A stretch of 64,000 nucleotides of DNA. Origin: Prostheceraeus crozeri (taxonomy: Eukaryota; Platyhelminthes; Polycladida; Euryleptidae). The DNA is taken from assembly GCA_907163375.1 (NCBI GenBank), contig CAJQUW010006835.1:124001-188000 (forward strand), given 5' to 3'. This document shows, one piece after another, positions 20,170-32,377 of the stretch. Under the pieces are notes generated by a model, which was given only the letters and a program-made list of their open reading frames with translations, was not told the DNA's origin and did no database searches. The position numbers and the translations under genes were made by a program. Numbering within the stretch: the stretch's first letter is position 1; each line of letters opens with the position of its first letter.

Positions 20170-23100
20170 CTAAGAGTTGCAGGTCGATTTTGAATAAAAA
20201 GTAATTAATGATTTAAAGTTGCTACTCGGCATTAATGGCTTAATTATGTACAAACACGTCATTCAAAAGTTGCGGAAACTCTTCTCATCAAGTCACATTA
20301 ACAGCGCAAAAATGATAACAAGTGAATTAATAGTAGAATTAGTCAGCTGTTTGTACCGTTCTCATCATTGCATTCATGCGCATGTAATTCACTCCTATTG
20401 TTCCTGTTATGCGTGACGTAATAAAGTCGGCATGGAAATATGCGATGTTCGCATTAATTTCATTGAAACAGAACTTTTCATCGAGACCAGAGTTTACAAA
20501 TGGCATAATAACGGGAATTTCTATTGTCACGCTATGTAAGTCTTTCTCTCGTTAGTGAAAAGGATTTATCGTCTGCGTCGATGTTAAACACCAAAATTAG
20601 GAAATACTTTCTTATTCATGTTTTCCCTTTCTTTCGTGGCAACATATTATGTTATCAGAAGGAAGGAGATTCTTTTGTTTTCAGATTGAAAGAACAAAAC
20701 AGCAGGATTTCCATTGGCTCTACGAGGTACATGCAGAGTTATTTCCATATATTTTCAATTAACTTGGAAGTTTGTCCTGCGCTTGATTCTCTCTCTGTCC
20801 AAAACTGTGTCATATACTTTTCTCAGTCTCTGAGTACGAAACACGCAGAACCCAGGAATTTGATGCAGTTTGATGTGATTATGAATACATATCGAAATTG
20901 CATAACAGATAGATGATATAACATGTTTATGCGTGAAAGTTCATCTGATCATGGAAATCATGAATGCTAAAATGCGGTACACAAGTGAGAAAGTGCAACA
21001 TACAGATTTCCTTTGTGGTTAATATCTGTTCATCATACGATAAGCAAATAAGGATACAAAAGAAGATAAAATATACTATAAATGTCGTCTGTCACTCCAA
21101 AAGACTGATTCGCATGTTTTTGCTCGTGTGATAGGCTTGAGTTGTGTGCATTTTTGTCATGTTGCTGTGTTTGATGAAGTTGCCGCTAGGAAGGTATAAG
21201 AGGATGCATGGGTTGTCTTATAGTGTTGAGAAGTTGTTGATCATCTATGCATGTGTATGTGGATGTGTCATCTTTGTGAGTATTCTTTCTTAATGAGCAG
21301 CTGAAAAACATCCTCGTCAACCTAGAGGGCATAGAAATCCTACACACTAGAACTATGACTAGAGCGGACATGAACATTGACAACAAAAGTGGACTGGCGT
21401 TGTCATGAGAATAGTACCTAAATGATGGCGGCTTCGAGTGGTTGACAATGGGAAGGCCCTGGGGCACCTCATCAGCGCATTTTGTAAATATTCACAAGTA
21501 TTATTATTTCCTTTGAAATCATTTTAATAAGATAACTTTTGGTAAACAGCCTTCCGACGGGAATCTACAGCAGTATCATGCTTCAATCCTTTGATTCTTC
21601 TTAAGATATATCAATATTGACCTAGATGCAACTAGTTCAATGTTTCAAATAGTTTACCGAAAATTACATTCATTCAGACGTTCGAAGGCATTGCTACTTT
21701 TCAGCAACGTGCGAAAGCTTCTCGACCGTGGAATTCCGAAACTGATTGATTGTGGAATCATTCGATCGAAAAGTGCATCTCAAAGGTTAGACAGTTGCAA
21801 AATTCTGAAGCCATACTGCACGTTATGAATTGATCTGTTATGTACGTTAAAATATACATATATATATAAATGAGAGCTACCGGTACTTCAAAACGTAAAA
21901 TGCCAAAAATTACCACCTAATACACAAAAGCGAACCGATGCCAATCCAAGACAATCAATAAAACGAAAGACAACACAAGCACAGAAGGAAACGATAACTC
22001 TAAGCAACCTCTTTATCTATCACCGAGCAATCACACATAATGTCGCACCTGCCCTGTACTTGAACCACATTCTGTATCATATTGCAAACAAGGGACATGT
22101 GATTGAATTATTTGATTCGGAGGACATCCCAGAGTTCATGTCTACCAACGAAACAAGAAAAACACTCAAAGTTCTCGCGAGCGCTTTCGACAGACGCCAT
22201 CTGCCATCCTCAAGCGACTCAGTTGCTTACGGAACACTACCATCATTCATAATGCATCTTGATTAATTATTGCTCATCTATTCGTGAAAAATTGTATCGA
22301 GAATTAGACGGGTGGAGGAGGGGACTTGGATGGACAGCAGATATGATACGGTGACACAGTAAGTCATCACACAGGCTTCAAGGTTCAGACCTGACCCGCA
22401 CCAGACACAGAGGACTGACCTGACCGGTAACTGAAGCAGCCCGTCCTGACCCTTCCGGGATTTCATCATTCTTAGATTTCTGATTCACAACATCGCTGTG
22501 CAGACTTCACATGGTTGATTCAATCACTTTGAGAGAAGACTCGCGTCAGAATCGATTTCATTCTTGAATAAAATTGTAATACATTTTTGACTTGAAGAAA
22601 TTCGACTTTAATTTCATATTTCCTAAAAAATGTCATCAAAACTAAAATGTCAAATAGAATTTCAAAGAGAACGTTTATGCAGAATTGAATCTATTTAATG
22701 TTAAAACAAGACCAGAAGGAACAATTGTTTGCTTATTCAGCAAATTTGCAGTCAAATAAACATGACACTTGATGCAAAACAGATGGGAATATACAGCTGA
22801 ATATTTTATAACTTACATCTCCCTAATTCACAAAGTACATCCCAGCTATACCTCCTACCAACGCTGTGGGTGCAGAATATGGCAGCGGTGAATTTATGAG
22901 GTCAAATCTCGCCGTGAAAGTTTCATCATTCGATCGACATTCACCGAAGTTCGCTCTCCCTTCAATCAGTCTGACATGCAAGAAAGCTTGTAAACATGCT
23001 ATGAAAGTGGGGTTTAAATATAGTCAATCCTCACAAATGCAAAGAGCACTGTTCCTAAACTTCCGTAGAATACACTAATTGATTGCGATAAATACGTTGG

Positions 23101-23450
23101 TTGAAACTCAGATAATCTATTAATTGATAATAGAAGTGCTCTCATGTAATTCCCGTATACTTGTATTCAGACGTTCTTTTGGCAAACGTAAATATATGCG
23201 TGAAATGCTTACTAACTATTACTTAGTTGTTTTGGTAAACGGAAGCATCTGCACTATAAGAGATGGGTTTTTGTGATGATCAAGAAGTGTTTTACGTCGA
23301 CCAAGAATGCTCGAAAATGTCAAAAATGTCAAAAATTTGAAAATTATGAAAATCAACAATACCTAGATTAGCTAATCATTGTTCGCTTTTGCAATATCAT
23401 GGAGAATAGAATTCACACCTCAATGTCTATGGCTTTCATGATTCTCAGCA
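20170..23450. other. Largely featureless, with one long open frame and one old repeat
   Basis: 21395-21620 is a diverged copy of 8620-8870. At 21873-22266 a plus-strand frame is open for about 130 codons but has no ATG until FMSTN near its end, no family motif, and a strongly A/C-biased first half. I leave it unassigned. A 130-codon frame at 20524-20916 starts at TTG and also has no motif. Nothing else stands out. Confidence 0.35.
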
Positions 23451-23465
23451 GACAATAGTTATTTA

Positions 23466-23612
23466 CACAACAAGTGCAAAGTATCCAGCTTCATTGCATT
23501 TTTTGAGATCAACATGTCTATGCACGAGCCCGAAGGGCGAGGGCATAGTTTGTTGATCGAGAAAAATGCAATTAAGCTGGATATCTTTGCACGAGTTCTG
23601 TAAGTAACTTTA
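23466..23612. repeat. ~145-bp hairpin element, copy A
   Basis: Imperfect arms (GTGCAAAGTATCCAGCTT on the left, AAGCTGGATATCTTTGCAC on the right) flank a loop with CGAAGGGCGAGGG. Related hairpins lie at 25225-25425 and 33060-33200, and the similarity between A and 33060 continues beyond the stem. Probably a short MITE, but no TSD was found. Confidence 0.65.
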
Positions 23613-23619
23613 TATTTCA

Positions 23620-25220
23620 CAGAACTACCAGAATCTATGATCATGATCCTTAACATGATTTGAAAATCAAACCAAAGCAATTTTGAAATCAGATAGCCTG
23701 CTTCTCTGTCCATTGTACATGCAAATTCTATGCATGATTTTCGTTGTAGAGGATGAAAAACTTTCTATGTGCTAATGTGTTTCAATGAAGGAGTGCAATA
23801 AAGACTGTTTATTGCACTCTTTGAAATTTATGCACACTGTGGAAAGCATAAACTATATTATGGAAGCAATAATCATAGAGATTATAGCACTGTGAAATAT
23901 AAACCCTTTTCCCGCATGATTGCCCCAGGAACGGGGCACATAGATATATCCTTTCCACCTCGTGAAAGCTAGAGACACCGAATGGTGAAGTCGATTCCCC
24001 GAGGTCGCTTGAAAGCAACTGCTATTGTCATGGAGAATAATATCTGCTGCAATCTTAAGCAATTTCCATACATTAATTAAAGTGACGATAACAATGTTTT
24101 CTGAGAAATGGAAGACAGACCTGCGCGACTGCTTTTACAAATCCACGTCACGTTTTTTCACTTTACTGCTAAGTAAACCTAATATCTCATTATTGACCAT
24201 CAATTTTGAGGCAATCAATTAATTTATGCATGAACTGTGAGACGGTCAAGTAATTGACATTGAATTTAAAGTCAATCAATTGATTTCCATTGAATATAGT
24301 CTGAATACTCATCTAAAGAAGACAAGAAGATGAAATCTTGAATTTTACCCTTTACAAAAAGAATGTGAACTTCTCTGAAACATTCCGAAGTTGCCTACAT
24401 TTGGATGCGTCTTGCTTGCATACATTCAGATCGATCTGCGGCTATCTACAGCGTTTCCTTTCAATTCAGGAATGTATGAGGTACATGTCTGTGTCTGTAA
24501 AAATACGATTTTGTGAAAAACTGGAACCAGACGTTGTTGACTATCCAATCATCAGACTGTTATCTAAATATGAGAGACATGATGAAGGAGATGAAACGAA
24601 ATATACATTTGCTTCAGACCGTGATCTCTGATCAAAATTTCCTCATTTGTGGCTGATTGATAACTTTCATTAGACGATGTGATGTTATTGCTATTTGCGC
24701 AACACTACGCAGATATCTTCAAACCTGAGGACAGATACTTTACATCTAAGCTTCAAACACGTGTCGTACAACTTCTACTCCACACTAATAGGGAGATTAT
24801 GCCAGCAGAATACATGTGGAAATCTATGCTTTTTCTTGAATTTTAGATGAAGCAGGTGTAGAATCTAGAGGCTGAAGGGTTTATTGACGAGCAGCTGTAA
24901 CAATATCGAATACAAACTGAGTCGTGGGCGAGGATTACATGCTGTTTTGTAGAAGCTGACGGACAGATTGAAAAATGTTGATTCCAGTCAACCTCAATCA
25001 CGAATGATTTTCAGGATTTGGAAAGGCCAAGTAAAAGTTGCTAGAATTTTAACTTTTTTCGATATTTTTCGGCTGTTCAGGTGCCGTGGCCATCATCAAG
25101 AAGACTGTGACTTGTATACAGATGGATCTTACATGAATGCAAAGCAAGCAAATCTCCCATAGAAGTCAAGCTATCCGCACATCGAAGATGGGAATTCAGC
25201 CAACCTCCGATTTCTACAGT
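23620..25220. other. No recognisable feature
   Basis: AT-rich. Two acceptor-like tracts near 25015 and 25080 are not followed by a convincing donor in an open frame. No repeats with other parts of the window were noticed. Confidence 0.3.
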
Positions 25221-25224
25221 CTAC

Positions 25225-25425
25225 AGCAGTGCTCCGCAACCCATGGGATGGTTCGCACTGATGCAGATAGGAAACATCATAGAGCTCGTGCATAAACATG
25301 TTGATCTCGAAAAATGCAATGAAGATGGATACTTTGCATCAGGGCTGTGGAGCCGGAGCCGAGCCGGAGCCGATGAGATAACGCATCGGCTCCACAGCCC
25401 TGCTTTGCACTTGTTGCGTACATGA
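25225..25425. repeat. Hairpin element, copy B, interrupted by a micro-hAT
   Basis: The right arm (GTTGATCTCGAAAAATGCAA, GATGGATACTTTGCA, then CTTGTTGCGTAC after the insertion) matches copies A and C in inverted orientation. The GAAGGGCGAGG loop is missing, so this copy is rearranged. It contains the 63-bp insertion at 25340-25402. Confidence 0.6.
25340..25402. mobile_element. 63-bp micro-MITE with hAT-type termini
   Basis: The termini are CAGGGCTGTGGAGCCG and its exact complement. The interior is little more than GGAGCCGAGCC repeats and a ~15-bp spacer. It is flanked by CTTTGCAT (25332-25339) and CTTTGCAC (25403-25410), a 7-of-8 match that fits an 8-bp TSD. The CAGGGCTGTGGAG start is typical of hAT-derived MITEs. 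Removing it restores the parent hairpin arm, which confirms that it is an insertion. Confidence 0.85.
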
Positions 25426-25429
25426 ATAT

Positions 25430-26240
25430 TACACACTCTTTTTCAAAATTAATGTTACAACTGTTGAAATATGTGAGCGTCTACAGCCGTTCAGTTTATT
25501 TGATTACAAAACTATCATTCGTCGACTGAAAAGTATTGATCTCCTCTTGAAGATTCAATATTATTACTGGCTGCATCTTTGCACGGTTGCATAAATCTAC
25601 TGCATAAAATTTTAAATGAAAATTTTGGCATCATCAGAAGTTAGAAAAATGAAAAGCAGATCAGTGTATAGACAAAAGAAAGTGATTTTAGAAAAGTATT
25701 TGGACTCACTCACAAGTCAATCATACGCGTAATTAAATACAGAATCATAACGAATGTTAAATTGCCCCGTTCATTTGTTAAGAAATTGGTAATATAAGCG
25801 TAATTTTCATTCAAATTTCAGTTCGTAACAATCTTATGCATAGAAGTAGACAATAGTGCACTTTCTATGATTTTGTTAATTTCTATGAATGCATATGCAC
25901 ATGCTTAGTACATAGATAGTGAGCCTTAGGTTATAATCTAACGTATAAATGCAGTACCACGGATATCACTCATCATTGTTTGCTTATTAATCATTTCATT
26001 ATCAATGAAAAAAGTCTTTTGTCATGGTGAATCGACAGACAGCGATTTTCTTATGGGATAGCTATTCGTCTAAGTGAAAGGCAGCTTACAACCAAAGAAA
26101 AGTGTAATGTGCTAAAATTTCAAGACAAACTCTCTGGATCGCTGACAAAGAGAATTTGTCATTAAGAAATGCAAAAATGGTATTCGATCAGGACGAAACA
26201 GATGTCCGGGGTGACATATGGTTTGGTTGGCGCTGTGAAC
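25430..26240. other. Small hairpin repeat copy 2 in otherwise plain sequence
   Basis: 25843-25896 (CATAGAAGTAGACAATAG to TTAATTTCTATG) is an inverted relative of the hairpins at 650 and 32835. Nothing else was recognised. Confidence 0.4.
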
Positions 26241-26246
26241 TTTACG

Positions 26247-26390
26247 TAATGGATAGAGGATGGCTATGCGATTCTCTGGGATATAGAGAGGGAAATTATT
26301 TGATGAATCCCGAGGGCTTTAGTTAGAGGGATATATCAAATAATTTCACGAGCTATGTCAGAGAATCGTATAGCTACCCTCTATCCGTTA
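26247..26390. repeat. 144-bp hairpin element
   Basis: Arms of about 65 bp: TAATGGATAGAGG and GCTATGCGATTCTCTG on the left pair with CAGAGAATCGTATAGC and CCTCTATCCGTTA on the right, with a few mismatches and a short loop (CCCGAGGGC). It is the size and shape of a small MITE. TA borders are possible but not unambiguous. Confidence 0.75.
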
Positions 26391-26394
26391 TAAA

Positions 26395-27310
26395 GTGTTT
26401 ATTGATGCCACAATCTTTTATTGACTCATTGATGCACAGAGCATGAATGATCGCATCTCATCAGTGACTACAGTTCGTAGAGATTTTAACCGATATTGAT
26501 CACTTGTTGACTTGAAAACATTTTAAATTAAAGTTCACAAGTGAATACACCCGTATGTAACATCAATTTTGATAAAGAGTGTATGTCAGATAATCTTTTT
26601 AAATGCGAGATTGTGCATGCATTTGATAAGCATCAGAGTCAGTGATCTGTGTGGCTGAAATGACGTTGCATACCACAATGAACCATGCTCCATTCCAATT
26701 TCAATTGACGCATTATGGGCAAGCTGTGTCTTGGATTACAGTCTAGGCCTACAGGTTTAACGGCATCACGCAGGAATTCTCTTAAGCGAAGTCAATGTTG
26801 CATACAGAGTTTGTTACATATGCAAATGTTTCTCCTTCCTTCATTGATTAATGCAAACTTTTTATCCTTCGACACAGAGGTGAAAAAGTCATTGCGTAGG
26901 GGTGAAGTACTTTTTAGAGAAAAACAAACATAAAATCTTAGTAACTCGGTTATACAAAGAAGTCTATTCATTTATCTTTTAGGCCGAAATACCATCATCG
27001 CGTGCACTTGCACACAACACGATAACTTTTTGTAAACATGAAAAGTTACAATGATGGAATCATTTCATCCGGTGAGCTGCAGAGATACAAAGATTCCTAT
27101 CATATAATTCATGTCGATATTATACAACATTTGACGACATTTATACAACCTACATAACAGATGACCTAGCGTCCAGACAAACAATTCAATACAACATTAA
27201 TATCTCTGAAGAGCACATGCAGATGTTTCTTAGTGGAGAAATTTCCTATTGTTTTATTTGTGACATTTAGAGACACCTCACAATCAATAAAAGTCTTGAA
27301 ATCTGGACAG
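26395..27310. other. No recognisable feature
   Basis: AT-rich DNA between the hairpin and the large palindrome. Short open frames only, without motifs. Confidence 0.3.
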
Positions 27311-27315
27311 CAATA

Positions 27316-29092
27316 TAGTCCGGCAGCCAGCACGAGTTTCTGTAGGGAACGAGGCCGAAAATGAGACTTTCAAAGAATGATATACACCTCATGGTCCGGC
27401 AGCCAGCCCGAATTTGTGCAGGGAACGGGGCCGAAAATGACACTTTCACAGAATGATGTGCACCTCATAGTCCGGCAGCCAGCATGAGTTTGTGCAGGGA
27501 ACGAGGCCAAAAATGAGACTTTCACAGAATGATGTACACCTCATAGTCCGGCAGCCAGCACGAGTTTTTGCAGGGAACGAGGCCGACAATGAGACTTTCA
27601 CAGAATGATGTGCACCTCATAGTCCGGCAGCCAGCACGAGTTTGTGCAGGGAACAAGGCCGACAATGAGACTTTCACGCAATGATGTACACCTCATAGTC
27701 CGGCAGCCAGCACGAGTTTGTGCAGGGAACGAGGCCGACAATGAGACTTTCACAGAATGATGTACACCTCATAGTCCGGCAGCCAGCACGAGTTTGTGCT
27801 TGGAACGAGGCCGACAATGAGACTTTCACAGAATGATGTACACCTCATGGTCCGGCAGCCAGCACGAGTTTTTGCAGGGAACAAGGCCGACAATGAGACT
27901 TTCACAGAATGATGTGCACCTCATAGTCCGGCAGCCAGCACGAGTTTGTGCAGGGAACGAGGCCGACAATGAGACTTTCACAGAATGATGTACACCCTAT
28001 GCCTACTACGAATCGGCACATCTGTAGAGTTCTAGTCAGTTCCTCTTCTTGTCAGACAAAAAATGCAATGAAACGCAGATTGCATTTTTTGACTAAAATG
28101 AAATTTTGTATGTTTTCTCTGATTAAACAAAAAGTACTAAGCCCAGACTCACAATTTTTGGCATGGAATTTCTTCAGGTTATTTCCTTTCATATTCATGC
28201 ACCGTCTATAAAGCTAAACACACTCAAATTTGGCGAGCCTCTTAATGTCGGCAAACATAAACATTTTGAGGAACTTTGACCTCATTCAACCACATTATCA
28301 CATGCATTGCCGATCATAGGCATGTTAATGCTATTCGTCTAATCAGAGAAAACATAGGAAATTTCATCTTAACCAAAAGCTTAAATCTGCGTCTCATGGA
28401 TTAACAGTGTTTCTATTTGATCGTGTCAAGAAGAGGAGCTAGATAGAGCTCGGCAGACGTGCAGATTCGCAGTAGACATAGGGTGTACATCATTCTGTGA
28501 AAGTCTCATTGTCGGCCTCGTTCCCTGCACAAACTCGTGCTGGCTGCCGCACTGTGAGGTGTACATCATTCTGTGAAAGTCTCATTGTCGGCCTCGTTCC
28601 CTGCACAAACTCGTGCTGGCTGCCGGACTATGAGGTGCACATCATTCTGTGAAAGTCTCATTGTCGGCCTCGTTCCCTGCACAAACTCGTGCTGGCTGCC
28701 GGACCATGAGGTGTACATCATTCTGTGAAAGTCTCATTGTCGGCCTCGTTCCCTGCAGAAACTCGTGCTGGCTGCCGGACTATGAGGTGTACATCATTCT
28801 GTGAAAGTCTCATTGTCGGCCTCGTTCCCTTCACAAACTCGTGCTGGATGCCGGACTATGAGGTGTACATCATTCTGTGAAAGTCTCATTGTCGGCCTCG
28901 TTCCCTGCAGAAACTCGTGCTGGCTGCCGGACTATGAGGTGTACATCATTCTGTGAAAGTCTCATTGTCGGCCTCGTTCCCTGCCGAAACTCGTGCTGGC
29001 TGCCGGACTATGAGGTGTACATCATTCTGTGAAAGTCTCATTGTCGGCCTCGTTCCCTGCAGAAACTCGCTTTGGCTGCCGGACTATGAGGT
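27316..29092. mobile_element. 1.8-kb palindromic element with head-to-head 76-bp arrays
   Basis: The left array (27316-27992) has nine units of ~76 bp in direct orientation, and the right array (28490-29092) has eight units in reverse orientation. They enclose a ~495-bp core. Core ends are themselves inverted: CCTACTACGAATCGGCACAT near 28003 pairs with sequence near 28465-28484, and TTTTCTCTGATTA near 28110 pairs with TAATCAGAGAAAA near 28340. Outer ends are TAGTCCGGCAGCC and its complement. The same architecture at 12668-13249 shows a heritable design. No coding capacity is evident. Foldback transposons with repeat-bearing arms are the closest known analogy. Confidence 0.85.
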
Positions 29093-29389
29093 GTGGATCC
29101 GCATTTTTCCTGTGGCCTTTTAACAACTTGCCTACTCCGCCTGACCTTTGTGGCTTCTAGTTTTTTTCGGAACGTAGGCCTACTGCTTTGAAGAACTAAA
29201 ATTTGCCACTTTTTCCAACCATTTTGTGTGACAACTTTTAACGAATCGCTTTCCATATGAGTATGAGTTTATGCGTCTATTGGAATAGTTCTTCATTTCA
29301 TGCATATACCGGTACATGTAGCTCAGTGTGTTTTGTATATTCTTTTAGGCCTATTATTGTGCGGTGAATTTCATGTGATTCGAATCAAC

Positions 29390-29942
29390 CACAGAATTAG
29401 ATTCATCTGCGCGCGCTTCGGTTTTCTAGAAAGGGAGGGTTGTATTTATCCTTAATGTCGAAATGGCACATCACAGAAGTGGACAACTTGCTCCTTCTCG
29501 AATAAATGTAATGAACAATAAGCTGTCAGCAGAGGACACCAGAGCCAGTGAGAGATGCGTGCGTGCTGTGATATCGCGTCGCACACACCAAAACACACAT
29601 CGATGCGTGGCTTCGATTCAGTGTATGCACTATGCAGTGAGCAATGCCGAGGAGAGGATGTGAAATCATCAAGTGAACTTATTTTCGCACGCCTGCTACT
29701 TTTTTTGACAATGATCGGGAGGGCCAACATTATGGAGAAAACTTGTGCGCAATGATCTGGATTCTTCGAATCTGAAGGAATTGTGGCAATCGAAGCAATT
29801 TGCTGGAACTCACATTAATCCGCAAGCGACGCATGACTTTTTTCCTATCTCTTTCAGGTATTAGGAATTCCTTTTTGTCCACTTAATAGGTTCCTCGATG
29901 TGCCGTCAATTTCGAATTGATCACACTTCTAGCAAACCGAAG
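29390..29942 (-). mobile_element. hAT-like MITE family, copy 3, truncated
   Basis: It starts with CACAGAATTAGA at 29390, in the same orientation as copy 2, and is recognisable through CACACTTCTAGCAAA at about 29922-29936. The last ~35 bp and the terminal TIR are missing where the DD37D element begins at 29943. A remnant of the short conserved frame ends at TGA 29754-29756. The expected continuation is not found at 32494, so the right end was deleted. Confidence 0.82.
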
Positions 29943-30030
29943 CAGGGTGCCCATTAAAAAAGGTAAATTAAGGCACATTCATTTCAAAATTTATCAAATT
30001 TCCATTGACTATCAACGCATGATAACAGCT

Positions 30031-31154
30031 ACCCTAGGTATTGAAGGTGACCACCGTCGACATCGAAGCATTTTTTAAGTCTTCCAATCCAAGAGTTTGC
30101 AGCTCTTTTTACCTTATCCATAGGGATGGCATCCCAAGAACCAACAAGACAAGTTTTCAGATCATCAATGTTCTGAATTTCAGTTCAGTTTCTTTGCACA
30201 TCTGATAGGAGTAAGGACCAGAGTAGTCCATCACATTCAAATCAGGACTTTTCGCTGGCCAAAGATCAGGGGAAATGAATTCAGGGCAATTTTCATCTAA
30301 CCATTGAATTGTTCTGCGTGCTGTATGAGCCTTCGCCCCATCCTGCTGCCAGCACCATGAATCACCATTCATCACATGATTAATGTCGTCGAACATTTGA
30401 GGCAACATCTCTTGCGTGTAAGTCTCTTGATTCACGGTTTTCTTTTTTCTTCGATATGCAGGTAAATGCTCTTGTCCTTCTGCATAACCTTCGACGAAAC
30501 GCAGTTCTGTCTTCCCGCACCAGGACATCGCACCGTAACACATAATCGTTTGTTGCTGCTTGTCCGACTCCACAACGAGATCTTCAGGCGGAATGTTTGT
30601 TTTGCAGGTGACAGATCGGTATATTCCTTCATTTTGATTGTTTACAGCAGGATGCAAGGAAAAACTGGCTTCATCTGAGAACCAAACACTATGCCATTGG
30701 CCTTCGAAGCGATTTATCAACTGCATCGACTTATGCTTTCTGGCATTTCTGTTCGTCTCGGTTAACCCTTGACACTGAACAGAACACGCTTACAGCATTT
30801 CAAATGAGATTCATCTTAAAAACTGTACTTTTCGAAATGTTCAGTTCATTGGCAATTTGCCGCTGACTGAAATGTCTTCTGCTTTTATCTGGTGGAGTAG
30901 CTAACTGCTAAAGTAACAATGGCTTCTCTCGTTGGTGAGGCAATGCATCGGCTTCGTCCACTTCCTTCTTTTCGACATTCTGCCACAGGAGATCCATATC
31001 TTTTAAGGTTAGAAACGACGCGGTCCATTTGTCTTTTTGTGATGTTACTGAAGAACTTAGGAAGCACTTCAGAGCATTTTGTTAAGCCCTATGTCGGATT
31101 TTCTTCTTTAAACAACAGTATTACTTTGCGCTGGAAGTCTGTAAGCTCTTGCAT
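30031..31154 (-). pseudogene. DD37D (maT-like) transposase, frameshifted
   Basis: From ATG at 31154 the N-terminal region reads MQELTDFQRKVILLFKEEN, meets a TAG at codon 22, and continues in the same frame through GRSRCIASPTREAIV to about 30885. After at least one frameshift the catalytic domain is open at 30157-30726. It contains WFSDEASF, WQQDGAKAH and SPDLNVMDYS. The second and third aspartates are separated by 37 residues, which defines the DD37D (maT) clade of the Tc1/mariner superfamily. A last frameshift gives a C-terminus ending near GHLQYLG at 30031. All three catalytic aspartates survive, but the stops make the protein non-functional. Confidence 0.88.
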
Positions 31155-31304
31155 TATTGCGAATTCGACTATCAATGATTTCTAGAACTTCAGTTCGCTG
31201 CTATAAATTTCAATACTTATCAGTTCTCTGTTTATTGTGTCGTCATAGGCCTAATGGTTTGATGGATATCTATAGTGACAAATTATTGAAAAATTTGAAT
31301 GCAC

Positions 31305-32377
31305 GAGAAATGCGTCGTTACTTGGTTGGATATCTATGATAATAGCAATTCAGTCACGCTTTCAATACACGAGAAAGCGTCGTTACTTGGTTGGATATCT
31401 ATGATAGTAGCAATTCAATCACGCTTTGAATACACGAGAAGTGCGTCGTTACTTGGTTGGATATCTATGATAATAGCAATTCAGTCACGCTTTCAATACA
31501 CGAGAAATGCGTCGTTACTTGGTTGGATATCTATGATAATAGCAATTCAGTCACGCTTTCAATACACGAGAAATGCGTCGTTACTTGGTTGGATATCTAT
31601 GATAATAGTAATTCAGTCACGCTTTCAATACACGAGAAATGCGTCGTTACTTGGTTGGATATCTATGATAATAGCAATTCAGTCACGCTTTCAATACACG
31701 AGAAAGCGTCGTTACTTGGTTGGATATCTATGATAGTAGCAATTCAATCACGCTTTGAATACACGAGAAGTGCGTCGTTACTTGGTTGGATATCTATGAT
31801 ATTAGCAATTCAGTCACGCTTTCAATACACGAGAAATGCGTCGTTACTTGGTTGGATATCTATGATAATAGCAATTCAGTCACGCTTTGAATACACGAGA
31901 AATGCGTCGTTACTTGGTTGGATATCTATGATAATAGTAATTCAGTCACGCTTTCAATACACGAGAAATGCGTCGTTACTTGGTTGGATATCTATGATAA
32001 TAGCAATTCAGTCACGCTTTCAATACACGAGAAAGCGTCGTTACTTGGTTGGATATCTATGATAGTAGCAATTCAATCACGCTTTGAATACACGAGAAGT
32101 GCGTCGTTACTTGGTTGGATATCTATGATAATAGCAATTCAGTCACGCTTTCAATACACGAGAAATGCGTCGTTACTTGGTTGGATATCTATGATAATAG
32201 CAATTCAGTCACGCTTTGAATACACGAGAAGTGCGTCGTTACTTGGTTGGATATCTATGATAGTAGCAATTCAATCACGCTTTGAATACACGAGAAATGC
32301 GTCGTTACTTGGTTGGATATCTATGATAGTAGCAATTCAATCACGCTTTGAATACACGAGAAGTGCGTTGAGACCAT
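31305..32377. repeat. 65-66 bp minisatellite, 16 units, five-unit higher-order period
   Basis: Units begin TACTTGGTTGGATATCTATG and end ACGAGAAATGCGTCGT. A one-base-shorter variant (ACGAGAAAGCGTCGT) occurs at about 31372, 31703 and 32033, spaced ~330 bp. It is always followed by the variant with ATAGTAGCAATTCAATCACG. This is a five-unit higher-order repeat, so the array grew by duplicating blocks of five. Long open frames across it follow from the 66-bp period and shift at the 65-bp units. The array lies in the 5' leader of the DD37D element. Confidence 0.95.

Noticed and set aside
20524-20916. 130-codon plus-strand frame
   Set aside because: Begins at TTG, has no recognisable domain and no promoter or splice context.
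21873-22266. ~130-codon open plus-strand frame
   Set aside because: No ATG near its start, the first half is low in G and T and biased toward A and C, which avoids stops by composition, and no homology was recognised.
27316-29092. CRISPR array
   Set aside because: Repeats are contiguous 76-bp units without unique spacers, the arrays face each other, and the DNA is eukaryotic.
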